Part shown: one piece after another, positions 8,494 through 21,768 of the stretch
How positions within the stretch are numbered: position 1 is the stretch's first letter
How the letters are laid out: the number at the start of each line of letters is the position of its first letter
From: Krasilnikovozyma curviuscula
Lineage: Eukaryota > Basidiomycota > Tremellomycetes > Cystofilobasidiales > Mrakiaceae
DNA: 21,768 nt
NCBI GenBank assembly: GCA_014825775.1
Contig: MVAQ01000305.1
Location: 1-21,768, forward strand
Reading direction: 5' to 3'
Program-made: the position numbers and the translations under genes
Notes under the pieces: model-generated
Told to the model about the DNA's origin: nothing
The model's input: the letters and a program-made list of their open reading frames with translations, nothing else
Database searches by the model: none

Positions 8494-11400
8494 ATGGACG
8501 AATTACCCCCACCAGAGGAGGACTTTTCCTCTATTCCAATCCCAGAAAGGTCTATCCACAAAGTAAGTTGATTCTTTCTATACCTTGTCCCGTTACTGTT
8601 GTGCTACAGGGGTTAAAAAAACATGAATCTTGTTTTGGCAGAACTGGAAGGCCCGTTCTTCAGCATACTCGGGTTTCCTGGTACAGTCTGCGAAGACCAC
8701 ATCTGATAACGATCCATTCTTCAGGCCATATCTGTCGTACGTTATTTCATCTGAGAGGCTCCTGGGCTGGTAGAGGATTGAAGAGTAGTCGACCCGATGG
8801 TCTTTCAACAACGACCTCTTGGTTGGAAATCTAGATGGGAACTGACCTGCATCGATAATTATATATCTTATTTTCCTTAGTGATTCTGAACTCTTAAAAA
8901 AGTGGGTAACGGATTCAAATGCTGTCGCTCAGGACAAAGCTATTGAGGCGCTTTGCGGGTTGGTTCGAGAGACCGGCGAGTTGAGCGCCAGGTGAGTCTC
9001 TATTTCCTTTCCATTGAACAGAATCACACTGCTGAAGTTACACCAATTCTATTTTGCTCTTGTCCTTCATCATGATGTTCGTAGGCTACGCCCAGAGCTA
9101 CTGCCACTGCTGGTAGAGAAGACATTTGGTACTACACGAAGCAGCACCAAATCCAAAACGCTAGAGTTGGTCCTTCTCTTTGTAGAAGTTGAGGGAAACA
9201 GTGAAGGAGTAGTTGCAGATGTCATTGAAAAAGGTCTCGATGCCAAACAACCCAAAATCGTAGCAACGTCCATCCAAGCCCTCAAAGATGTCGTGGTGGG
9301 ATTTGGCGTCAAGCTGATTGGAACTTCCCTCAAACTGCTCCTCAAATCCCTTCCAAAAATATTCGGTCACACGGACAAGAACGTTCGCGCTGAAGTCAGT
9401 CGTATGCCCTCTTGAGCACGGTTCGGCGGCTAACAACGCGTTTTTTTTTTCCTTCAGGGAACACTTCTTGTTCAAGCGCTTCACTCATATCTTTCAGCTC
9501 AGCTCACACCCTACCTCTCCGAGCTGAAACCTGTTCAAATCAAGGAGCTGACCGAATCATTCGCCAACCTGCCTGATGGAACAGCTGTTCCTGCTCGAGA
9601 AACCCGGAAGCAGTCGCGGGAAAGAGCAATCGCTGAAGCGGACATAGAACAAGATGGAAATGGAGATGGTGCCGGTGGTTCAGGTGTAGGGGTGGATGAA
9701 GCCTTGATCATAGAAGACGATTCAGCGCCACTGGACCCCACAGCACTCTACCCACCGAATTTCTTCGAAGACTTAGCTTCAACTAAATGGAAGGAAAGGA
9801 ACGACACACTGGTTGCTTTTTTGGCAGCACTCTCCCCATCAAATGGCGCCTCAACACTAAAGATGTCTCCTTCAGGCGACTTGACGGACCTGTTTACCAC
9901 CCTCGGTAAAATGATCTCAAAAGACGCCAACGTCAATGTGGTCATGCTTGCGAGCGATGTCATTGGTTCCATTGCGACAGGTATGTCGAAGATGCCTGGT
10001 ACTGGTCAATTCGGAAAGTACAGGAGCTTGGTCGTACCGCCTCTGCTTGAAAGAGGAAAGGAGAAGAAGCCGACTGTAGGGGAAGCTCTTGGTAGGGGAT
10101 TGGATGGTGTATTTTCTGCAGTAAGCTCACTGGTCTTCTGTCATGCGCTCAAAGATCAGTCTCTGACCTTTACCGCACGCACTTTCATTAGACAAACCTT
10201 CATGACAACATTGATGACATCGTCCTAGCTTTAGCATCGAAGAACCCTCAAGTAAAAGAATCTGCTCTTAAATTCCTCAATAGATCTCTGTCACAGCTGG
10301 TGTCGGAAGCGCCCCCTTCCAAAGGACCCCTTCTCTCGGCAATACTTGTTGCAACTGGTGATTCCTTTGAACCTGTTCGAACTGCGGTAATGGAGTCGTT
10401 AGGAATCATCGCCAAAATTTTGGGAGAAAGAATGCTCAATCCAGTCTTAGATGAACTAGATGAAATTAAGAAGACCAGAGTCAGAGGGTTCATGGAGGGT
10501 GCGAATGTGAGGTTCAAAGGCCCCACCGCTGCCGCTGGTAGAACTGCGAAACCTGCTCCCCCTCCACCACCACCACATGCATCTGTACCAAAGACTGCGC
10601 CCAAGGCTGTTGAGAAGCCTGTACCTGCTGCTCCTGCTGCAAAAAAACCAGCTGTCGCTGCTCCCTCGGTCCTTGCCAAGAAGGTTTGTCTTTGACTGTC
10701 CATTCAGGGCATATCATCCGCAACAGCAAACTGACTCGTTCTTTAAAATATATACTCATTTTAGGCTGCTCCCCTACCTGCCGCTGTTAAGAAGGCTCCC
10801 GCTGCGTCTACCGCCGCAAAAGCTAAAGGCGGAGGTGTTTCTTCGGGCCCAGCTTCTCTAGACTTCAAATACAAGTTCGCTCTGGAGGATGCTCAAACAC
10901 GCTGGGAAGAGGCCATTCCTGAGGAAGTTCGGACCGCATTGGTGGACCCCAACTGGAAGATGAGGTTTGAAGCATTCGACACGTTTGATCCTTGGTTAGA
11001 AACTTCCATCGACAAAGTTGACTCTGAAGTAGTAATAAGATTCTTTAGCAAAGTCCCTGGTTGGAATGAAAAGAACTTTCAGGTCAGCCACCCTCTTTTT
11101 CTAATTGAACACCATATCATGTTCGATCTCTGACACCAAGTGCGTCGTGCTGTTCCGAACCAGGTTCTCTCTAAAATGTATACTGTATTCTCGGTCCTGG
11201 CGCAAAAGAGTCCAACGTTTGGGAGATCAAGTGCAGCCATTGCAATTGCTCATCTGACTGAAAAGCTGGGTGACAACAAGCTCAAAAAACCTGCAGGTGA
11301 CGCGTTGATCACTTTCTCTGAAAGAACGTCGCTGGCATTTGTTCTTTCTCAAGGTCAGCTCACCTTGAACGATCGGACCAAGGAGGGTTGTAGACTGACG

Positions 11401-14400
11401 TCCATATCGACCATTTGCTTCCATTTACAGCGTATGAGCCAATCTCACAAAAATCTCCAAAAATCCAAGCTGATGCTTTGGTTTGGGTCAATCAAGTTCT
11501 CATAGATTTTGGTACCACAGGTCTGGTGCTCAGAGACCTCATAGAGTTCTTGAAAAATGGTCTGAAGAACCCCAACGCCTTGGTTAGAAGCAATGCTACC
11601 AAAGCCCTGGTCACTCTAAAACTTTTTGTTGGGAACGGTTCGTCATTCCAGTTGCACAAAATCCCTCACCTGCTTGCTTTTACTGATGTATCTTCGTAAC
11701 TTCAGACATTATGACTTTTCTCGATGACCTTAATCCTCAACTTCTGTCGACCATCACCAATGATTTCACCAAAGTCGAGGGCCAACCCGCTCCGACACCT
11801 TCAAAAACGTCGGCAGAAGCGCAGGCGTCTGGAGGTGGTGCTAGCGGTAAATCTGGGGCAGCAGACCCGTTAGACGACCTTATTCCCAGGGTCGAGCTGG
11901 ATCGCCTGGTCGCACCTACCAGCATTATCGCCGACTCCAAGAGCGAAGCGTGGAAAAGTAGGAAAGAGGCTATGGAAACTCTGAACGGTATCCTACAAGC
12001 TAACACAAGGCTGAAACCAGGAATGGGTCTGCAACGAATTTCTTTTACTTGATATCTTTCTCTGAACTGATTAGTTTTTTTTTTGCATCCATTTCCAGGC
12101 GAGATAGGACCTGTTCTCAAAGCACGACTTCTCGACACCAACATTGCCGTCAAACTTCTCGCTCTTGATAACATCTCCAGGATTGCCAACGGTATAAGCA
12201 AGCCTTTTGAAAAGCATGTTCGAATATTTGTTGTTTCGGTGTGTACGGTCCTCGCAGATGCTAAGGCTCCAACTCGTGCAGCGGCTGCAGCAACTTTGAC
12301 TGCCATGGCCAGCGCTTGCGAGACGATTGAACCTTTGATTGGGGGTTTCGCCACTTCTCTGGAGAATCCCAATCCTCTGCTGCGAAGCTCGCTGCTCACT
12401 TGGTTACTCGAGTGGATCACAGAGCACAAGTCGGACGTGGATCTCACACCATTGGCTGGACCTGTCATCTCGTGCTTGGAGGACAGAAACGCTGATGTAA
12501 GAAAAGCGGGTCAGGCGTTCTTACCTCCTGTAGTAGAATCCGCTGGATTCATGTACGTGTCGGATCAAGTTAACAACCTGAAACCGGCAATGCGGCAGAC
12601 AGTGATGCCAATGATCAAGGCTGCTCAAGACATGCTCAATGCCAACAGTACCCCTGAAGATTCTGTGCCTACAAAAACCATAGCGCCGACACCTAAAGAA
12701 ACAAAAGCTCAAGTCTCAGATCCCCCATCAGACTCTTCACGGCCAGCTTCAGCAACAACATCCACCCCACACATCTCCGTACCCAAAGTCCTTTCTCGTG
12801 CGGGTACTGGAACTGGTGCTCGTGCGATGTCCCTAGCGTCGTCGTCGTCGGCTGCTGGATCACAGGATGGCGAAGCAGGACTGTCTCGCCTCGCGCCTCT
12901 CCGAAAACCATTGAATGGCGGTGGTTTGAAGAGACCTGCTTCAATCTATGGATCCTCGACTGTGAAACCACCCACTGCTCGTGCTTCTGCTCCTGCGGTC
13001 AATCACTTGTCTTCAATTACACCTTTCAAGACGTCAGATCCTGTCGCTAGGCAGGCGCGAAATCGAAAAGACGCTGGCAAATGGATTTTCCTTGAGAAAG
13101 CTGAACCAGCTCAAGTACAAGCTCTCAGTACTCAAATGGAACCTCATGCGAGCACCGAGCTACACCACCTGTTGTTCAGTACCGATCACTCAGCAGCCAA
13201 AGATTTCATCCTCGGTCTGGATATTTTGGATCGATCATTCGCCAATGTTGAAGAGTCAGCTCAAGAGTTTGGCATAGAAGCTGCTGCTTTACGAGAAATG
13301 CTGGTGGTGAATCTCGACTTGGTGATGAAGTATCTATCCATCAGAATGTATGACTCCAACCCCCAAGCTGTGAATAAATCGCTTTCTGTGATTGGGCATA
13401 TGGTGTCTGAGTTCTCTGATGATGGCGGAAATGGTGTCAGGCATTCGTTTGATGACGCTGAAATTGGTTTGTTGTTACCGACGATGATATTCAAGGTGTG
13501 TAGACCCCATCTACTGCTGCTGCCCCGGCCTCATCATTCTCATCTTCTGCTCTCCTTGCGTGGTCTGTTCTAACACAATCTCGTTGCATTTTAGCTGGGG
13601 GATCCAAAATGTTCACCCAAGATTCATGAACTCTTCAGGACAATGCGATATGTCGTCCCAGGAACAAAACTGTTTCAACTGTTGGTAAATCATGGTCTTC
13701 CATTGAAGAATGCCAAGGCCAGAGTTGAAGTTCTGGCTGCAATGACTAGCATCGCCAAAGCCACTGCTCCATCGTCTTATCTCACTTCCAAGCCATTCGC
13801 TCTCATTGTGGCTTGTCTGGATGACCCTGATTCCAAAGTGAAGAGCGGTGCGCTGGATGTCTTGACGTGAGTAGACCTCAAAGCAATCCTAGCCTTACTT
13901 TTTGAACAACATTACTAACGCTTGTATTATGCTTGCCTCTCTCAGGGAGGCTTACAAGAATATTGGTGAAGATGTTTTTGATATCGGAAAAGTCACTTCA
14001 AAACAGAGGGATCAAATGGAAGGAAGATTTAAGTTCCATCAAGCTCCGGTTTCAAACAGGCCGAAACCTGTTGCTTCATCCAGATTTGCAGAATCTAATC
14101 AAACTCGACCAGCTTCCCCGTCCGTTGGTGGGCGGACAAATGCGAACTCTCCCTTGCCGATGACCCAGAGGGCACCTTTAAACAACGCCTCACCCCCCTT
14201 GTCATCTTCAGCATTCGCAACGCAGTCTACCTCTCCACCACACCAGTCTCTTCCCCGCGCCTCTGCAATCGCAACGGGTAGCAGAATCGGTGTTCCAAGA
14301 TCTAGGCTTTCGATGCTTCCAACACACCAGCCAAGTACTGTTGGATCTCAAGAAGAACCATCCCATAGGTCAAGGCCTACTTCGTCGGAAATCAACGGAA

Positions 14401-16616
14401 CCTCTACTCAAGACAGAGCTCTTCGGCCCTTGAACGGTACGAATGGGCATGGTCACCATTCCCACGAGAATGGCAGGCGAGCAGCACCGCAGGAAGGAAA
14501 TGGAAGTGACATTGCTGGTATACTCAGCAATGATCCAGAGCGTAGCGTTGCAGCTCTCAAACGAGTCGAAGCTACTCTCGAAACCGCGCCGTTGTCATTG
14601 ATGGGAGAAGGTCCCGTGCTGATGTTGAACATTTCACACCAAATGAACATTGCATTTGAGCAACATGATCTGTCCCAACAATCGTGGTACCGACTTGTCA
14701 AGCATCTGATTCAAACACTCCACAACTTCTGTCAGCATTCAGACTTGCACAAATCTCTGGACCACGCAACTATGACACTTCTTCTCAATGAGCTTACACT
14801 CCGTCTACTGATGACGGATGAGTCTCCCCTACCGGAAGTCAAGGAATTCTCAAGGTATCTCAATACTGTGATCCTCAGATTGTTCTCTACTGGCAATCGT
14901 GCCACAGTGTTTAGGTGAGCTTCTTCCTCAATTTGCTAGAGATTATTCCTGAGATCCTTGGCTTTTTTTTTCAGTGCACTTTTTGAAATACTTTATGATG
15001 TCACCAAAGACTTTGTGGTAAATCACACCACCGCAACTTCACGTGAAGCGAAACACGCAGAATTGGTGCTAAAGTGTGTTTGGAAGCGAGCTCGAAGCGT
15101 CGAAGAGGATCTGGCGAAAAATGCTATCAAGCCTTCAGAACTTCTTCCTGTCATTGAGAATTTCCTACGAAAGATGCCACCGAATGAATGGAGAAAGAGG
15201 TCTTCGGCTGGTATTCCTTTGGCGGATATGCCTCTACGAACTGTAAAGGTTATTCTACAACGTGAGGACTACTTGCATTCCACCTTTTCTTCCTGAAACA
15301 TTGTTCTGACTGTAATTTTATCAAAGATATTGTTGGTCGCTTCCCCGGTGATTCTGTGTACGACCAACTCAGCTTGAGTTTCGCTGCTCCAGAGGACACC
15401 CATGTGAGTCCCAGCTGATTCAGAAGCATCTCCTCCAATCGTTTACTTATCATACCATTATTTCAACAGTGCTACTCTTACATCTTCAGACTAGTCAATC
15501 AGGGTTCTGGATCCGATGCTGCCTCAATACGGTCAACTTCAACGAGGCCACCAGCCCCAGCTCGACAGCCCAATTCACCAAAATCCCTGACTTCACCCAA
15601 TAGTCTGTCCCCTACCATTCGTCAAGCAGTCTCAGCTCCTCTAGCATCTACCAATTCTACACAGCCCCCAGATTCTGAAGTTGAAGGTCGTGATGCACTG
15701 GAATCAAGATTGATTCAGATTATCAAACAACTCGGAAGCTCAGGAGGTGACGCTCACAAGACCGTACGCTCTGATCGTTCACAATCTTTACTTTCCCCTT
15801 GTTTCTGACACAATTTCGCTCCCCGACGTCAAGGCTATGAACGACCTCTACGACTTCCTCAAAGCTCATCCCGAGAAACGCGAGCGATTTGAGGAGCTTC
15901 TAAAGCCACTACTGGGATCGTTTGCGCTTTGTACATCTTTCATCTTTCTTGATTTTGTATTTCAACGTCACTGAGGTTATTTTCTAATAATTTCTCTTAG
16001 ATGTCAAACGAGCATTGGCCAACAAAGCGGCTGCCGATCCTGAAAATACGAGCCCAACCCCTGCATCCACAGCAACCTTCAACTCCGCTACTCCCACCCC
16101 TGCTTCACCTTCTTCCTTCACCAAGCGACCCACCATCCTCTCTCAGGAACCTTCATCACGCCCAGTCTCTGTGGCTGCTTCGCTGGCTTCAGATGAAGGA
16201 GATGAACGATGTAAGCCTGTTTTCTTATCATTTGCTCACTTGCGTATTATTAGTGATTGACCCCTCAAATGTGACACTCATACTTGTGATGTTAACAGTG
16301 GAAGCTCATAAACGAGTAAGTTCCGAAAAGTGCCACCACGGTCCCACGTTTGTTTTGAATTTGAGACTGAATTGTCCGCTATCTCTTCTTTCCACTGCAG
16401 CTCTTTCAATACGACGCTACATCTTCTCCACGACAATCCTACATGGCCCGAGTTCCCTCTAACCCGACAGAACCCTCACCATTATCCCCAGAACGATCAC
16501 CGAGTCATGAGAACGGCGCTGGCAGTAACCAGTCTGTCGACCAAGCCGCCATCGAACGAGAAAAGCTTGCAGCTTTAAGAGAGAGGTTGAATGGAATGAG
16601 GAACTCTCATAACTGA
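8494..16616 (+). CDS. STU2: XMAP215/Stu2/ch-TOG family microtubule polymerase with multiple TOG domains
   Basis: Twenty exons: 8494-8562, 8642-8736, 8881-8991, 9085-9394, 9458-10120, 10192-10683, 10765-11082, 11164-11353, 11431-11637, 11706-12026, 12099-13495, 13595-13866, 13946-14914, 14975-15261, 15327-15403, 15470-15763, 15834-15930, 16001-16210, 16299-16315 and 16401-16616. The product is about 2203 residues. Family role: adds tubulin at microtubule plus ends and acts at spindle poles and kinetochores. Seen: TOG1 about 10-230 (HKNWKAR, Trp25), TOG2 290-525 (TKWKERND, Trp306), TOG3 612-840 (DPNWKMR, Trp644), TOG4 870-1105 (EAWKSRK, Trp901) and TOG5 1245-1510. These are separated by Pro/Ala/Lys- or Ser/Pro-rich linkers. 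A TOG6-like helical region (1669-1935, KHAELVLKCVWKRAR) and a conserved C-terminal helix (2025-2065, NDLYDFLKAHPEKRERF) follow. The four Trp residues sit in the tubulin-binding A-B loop position. The 17-base exon 19 is the least certain junction. Confidence 0.93.
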
Positions 16617-16827
16617 TCAATTGATTCCGGGAACGATTTTTTTTTCTTGAGATTAGACGGATACCCACTAAATACATTCTGTCGCTTTCACCCTCCTTCT
16701 TTATTGTATTCTATACACTGTTCTTCATCCTCTTTTCACCGATATGTTTCGGGGCTGCACCGAGATTGGCTTTCGTCTTTGAGGATGGGAGGCGGAAAAA
16801 ATAATTCCTGCTCGACGATCGATTCCG

Positions 16828-16832
16828 ATTGG
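16828..16832 (-). promoter_or_regulatory. CCAAT box (reverse orientation)
   Basis: CCGATTGG reads CCAATCGG on the minus strand, 357 bases before the glutamate dehydrogenase start. CCAAT boxes bind the fungal HAP/CBC complex, known to act on nitrogen and respiratory genes. A five-base motif occurs often by chance, so functional use is inferred. Confidence 0.3.
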
Positions 16833-16987
16833 TTTTTCCAAGGCGGGTCGGGCTGATGTCGTGATGGCAAAATTTCAAAGCCTGCGAGCTTTTGGTAAAC
16901 ACTGATCTTTTTTGTCGGTACACGCAAGGTGCGCAACTGGTCTGAACTCTGAAATCTTGAAAGAGAGCCAGTAAAGTATCTAGTTTT

Positions 16988-17098
16988 ATGGTTGCTGAAT
17001 TCATTGCAATCCTCTGCAAGATTTTTACGCTTTTTTGTAAGTGCGGCAACCGTGTCCACCCAAAGTCTGGGGCCAGAGAAGCAGCGGTGGCGGCGTGA
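16988..17098 (+). other. Possible upstream open reading frame before glutamate dehydrogenase
   Basis: An ATG at 16988 opens 36 codons, starting MVAEFIAILCKIF and ending at TGA 17096-17098, 90 bases before the main start. It matters only if the transcript begins upstream of it. A TG/GTAAG donor-like site inside (17037-17041) could also remove part of it as a leader intron. Confidence 0.25.
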
Positions 17099-17188
17099 AG
17101 AAAGTGACATCGGCCGCTTTGAGGAGGACCTCCTTCCAGTTTTTCTTGACTCCCACCTTTCACTCTCACATCGCCCATCTCTCTCAAA

Positions 17189-19827
<2,639 letters not shown>

Positions 19828-20341
19828 GTTCCTCGAAATAATAGATTCGAAGCAAATTGTACCCCCCACCAACGACAAAATATCGCAAAAGAGGGAATTT
19901 AGGAACGTCGCTTGCCTTGCGAAATACTTATCAATTCTTGTATTCGCAGACTCTTTGTTTCCGGTTTAAATCTTTTTGTAAATAGGATGCTCTTCTCCTA
20001 TATAGTCTTTTCATGTATTATCAGGTTTTGAGTTGATCTTCCCATCCTTGCAAGACTGCTTCACGCCACCCGCACAAATTTACGCCTGAGCCACCGTTGA
20101 AGTGATAACCTGCCTGAAACGACACTGAGGTGAGTGCAGCTATAGCGTACGGTAGAGTGTTTGAGAGCTGACCTTGACTCTACACTATTTCTGATTGAAG
20201 TTGGCCTTTCACTGACAAATTCCAAACCAAAACTTGCTCTTCAATCCAGAGTCCATTTAAGAAGCCACAATATTGTAGGCAGCCTCAACCACACTCGCAC
20301 TCCCACTTACTGCTCAGACCTGGCTACCGTTACTTTTCAAA
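19828..20341. other. Intergenic region, glutamate dehydrogenase 3' UTR and next promoter
   Basis: 514 bases without a supported exon. The first half is A/T-rich with polyadenylation-like elements (AATAATAG near 19839, TTTTTGTAAATAGG near 19972) and likely holds the 3' UTR. The second half leads to the ATG at 20342 after TTACTTTTCAAA. No repeat, RNA gene or mobile element is seen. Confidence 0.5.
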
Positions 20342-21553
20342 ATGCCTCACAAACGTGAGTTTCGCATTGCAAAGAATGGCCAACGCACTGCCGTACACTT
20401 TCTGACAATGCCCGCCCCTTCTTGTCTGTTCTAAAGGCGCCAAGCTCTCCTCTCGAGTTGCAGACAGATCCAAACGAGGTTTTGATTCAGCCCCATCAGG
20501 ATCTGGTAGCTCCAAGCAGGACTTCGAAGATTACCCAAAGGGAGCAATGAGAATCTTCAACAGTGCCAAAATCCAGGCTGACTACATGAAGAGGAAGAAG
20601 GCAGGGTTCCCAGAAGATGAAGGTAAAGGAAAGAGGAAGAGTAGCGAGGATACTGGAGAGAGTAGCAAAAAGAAGCAGAAGAAGGTTCGTACCATCCCCT
20701 AAGCTATCCTCTTGTACTCTGCTGATGCTGCCTATTGAATCCGATCTCTTCCTTGACAGGATCCAAATACCCCTGATCTCAAAATACAACAAGGAGAATC
20801 TATGAAGCACTTCTCTCGCCGTGTCGAAGACTCGTTACGTTCTTCCGTTAGCGCCGCGTCCCAAAAAGCGAAAGAACACTCTCGGGAGTTCTTGAAGGCT
20901 GAGAAAGAAGAGAGAATAGCTAAACAGCAGAAACGGGTGGAAGATGATGCTAAGAGGAAAGCTGAGAAGCTCAAAGCTGAGAATGGCAGTGATGAGATGG
21001 ATGAAGAGGAAGAAGGAGTCTCTAAGAAGGAAAGTAAACCCGCCCAGTCTGAACCTAAGAAGAATAAGCATGAGGGTAAAAAGACGGAATTCGACCAGTT
21101 CAGTTCTTCAGCTCCAAAGAGGCTGAATGATATCGCCATGGCTCCACCGACCTTTACTGCTCTTCCTCGAGGAGCTTCAAAAATAACGTCTAGCGGTGAG
21201 TCTCGCTTTTCTTTTCCAGCTGCATGTCTAACTTGTGGGGATCATCTCCTCAATATTGACTGTGTCTTTACTGATGCTCTGGTACTTTCTTCCTCATCGC
21301 AGCTGGGAAATCTCCTCTATCCGCAGCTCAGATGCGTATTCTTTCTGAAGAGAGAGAACGTGTCATAAGGTTGTATAGAGAAGGGAAGGAAAGGAAGGCT
21401 GAACAGGCAGAGGCTGAGAAGGCGAAGATCAAGGTGAAAGGTGCGAAGAAGGTGGGAAACGCCGAGTAAGGCTCTTTTTAATGTTGTACATGCTGTGGGA
21501 CATGAACTCTTGTATATGTCTACTTTTTCAGCTCCCTCCTGAAAGACCTGTGA
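20342..21553 (+). CDS. CCDC137: CCDC137-like basic coiled-coil protein, probably nuclear or nucleolar
   Basis: Five exons: 20342-20354, 20437-20684, 20760-21195, 21303-21465 and 21532-21553, giving 293 residues. The start MPHKRAK is split after 13 bases by the first intron. Seen: a Lys/Arg-rich N-terminal part with KGKRKS and KKKQKK runs (nuclear-localisation-like), QQGESMKHFSRRVEDSLR near 97-113, a long charged helix of Glu/Lys/Ala (about 125-190), an acidic patch DEMDEEEEG, then RLNDIAMAPPTFTALPRGASK and LSAAQMRILSEER. The order GES..F.RRV, coiled coil, D..M.PP..T..PRG..K, AQMRIL parallels animal CCDC137. I infer orthology, and the molecular role is not established from sequence. The C-terminus has two versions: splicing of 21466-21531 gives ...NADSLLKDL; retention stops at TAA 21467-21469 and gives 287 residues. 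Confidence 0.8.
21466..21531 (+). other. Terminal intron with a stop codon inside its donor
   Basis: The donor GTAAGG reads GAG-TAA in the exon frame, so retention ends the protein at once. Removal by the acceptor TTTTTCAG joins GA to C, making Asp and adding SLLKDL before TGA 21551-21553. Length 66 bases, typical of this window. Confidence 0.6.
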
Positions 21554-21768
21554 CACTCATTTAGACGACAACAATTGCTGTTCCAGGGCTGGGTGGCCAG
21601 CGCAAACATTGGAGATCAATCCCCCATAGTGAAGCTCAGCTTTCGGCGCTGTAGCACAACAGTTCAAACTCTGAAAATCAATTTTCGACATCTTGTCACG
21701 ATGATCGTATCCCTCCATGGGTTCAATTCGCAGGCCTACACCTGTGTCAGCGTCCTTTCTCCTTTTTT
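21554..21768. other. 3' flank of the CCDC137-like gene
   Basis: 215 bases to the window end with no supported exon. A TTCAATTC stretch near 21722 resembles a tRNA B box, but no tRNA fold is present. Probably 3' UTR and the next intergenic region. Confidence 0.4.

Larger units (their letters stand above)
16617..17188. promoter_or_regulatory. Intergenic region, TOG gene 3' UTR and glutamate dehydrogenase promoter
   Basis: 572 bases without a supported protein-coding exon. The first part is T-rich and probably 3' UTR. The second part holds a reverse CCAAT box at 16828-16832 and a possible upstream reading frame at 16988-17098. The leader ends in a pyrimidine-rich stretch and CTCTCAAAATG. Long open frames on the minus strand here have no recognisable domain and are treated as chance. 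Confidence 0.5.

Noticed and set aside
9441..9450. Poly-T run as a possible mobile element scar
   Set aside because: It is the polypyrimidine tract directly before the acceptor CTTCAG of TOG intron 4. No target duplication is present.
11737..12468. 243-codon open frame on the minus strand inside the TOG gene
   Set aside because: It is antisense to coding exons with strong TOG-domain content and crosses a real intron of the plus-strand gene. Its translation shows no domain.
20835..21071. Minus-strand frame rich in Leu, Phe and Ser that looks like a membrane protein
   Set aside because: It is the complement of the Glu/Lys-rich coiled coil of the CCDC137-like gene; such shadows always look hydrophobic.
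21700..21740. tRNA-like B box (GGTTCAATTC) near the right end
   Set aside because: The five bases on each side of the presumed T-loop do not pair, and no A box or acceptor stem is found at the proper spacing.

Overview
This is nuclear DNA from an intron-rich basidiomycete fungus. A tremellomycete of the Cryptococcus/Kwoniella/Tremella type is my inference. The grounds are very dense short introns (most about 50-120 bases, 63 in seven genes), donors that mostly fit GTNNGT, compact intergenic gaps, moderate GC, and clearly eukaryotic proteins with fungal architectures. No gene is bacterial, and I see no transposon, rRNA, tRNA or CRISPR array.

Seven complete protein-coding genes were assembled exon by exon. 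Every junction keeps frame and every product ends at a stop. From left to right they are: (1) a minus-strand gene for an unrecognised 547-residue protein with a probable mitochondrial presequence; (2) a 210-residue protein with two LIM zinc domains, divergent from gene 1 across a 144-base gap; (3) an otubain-type deubiquitinase of 288 residues; (4) a topaquinone copper amine oxidase of 703 residues; (5) a very large XMAP215/Stu2/ch-TOG microtubule polymerase of about 2203 residues in 20 exons, with five TOG domains plus a TOG6-like C-terminal region; (6) an NADP-type glutamate dehydrogenase of 451 residues in 17 exons; (7) a basic, coiled-coil nuclear or nucleolar-type protein resembling CCDC137. 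The first 45 bases may be the tail of an eighth gene entering from the left.

Genes 2-7 all read rightward but are separate eukaryotic units, not an operon. Genes 4 and 6 both touch nitrogen metabolism: amine oxidase releases ammonium, and glutamate dehydrogenase fixes it onto 2-oxoglutarate. A 9-kb cytoskeletal gene lies between them, so this looks like chance.

I found no convincing new multi-gene system. The points most worth a second look are the CaaX-like C-terminus of the amine oxidase, the animal-like multi-TOG organisation of the microtubule polymerase, an uncharacterised mitochondrial-type protein, a last intron whose donor supplies an in-frame stop, and several micro-exons of 13-17 bases. 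All products were read from the sequence by eye. Family names rest on recognised motifs, not on database searches.
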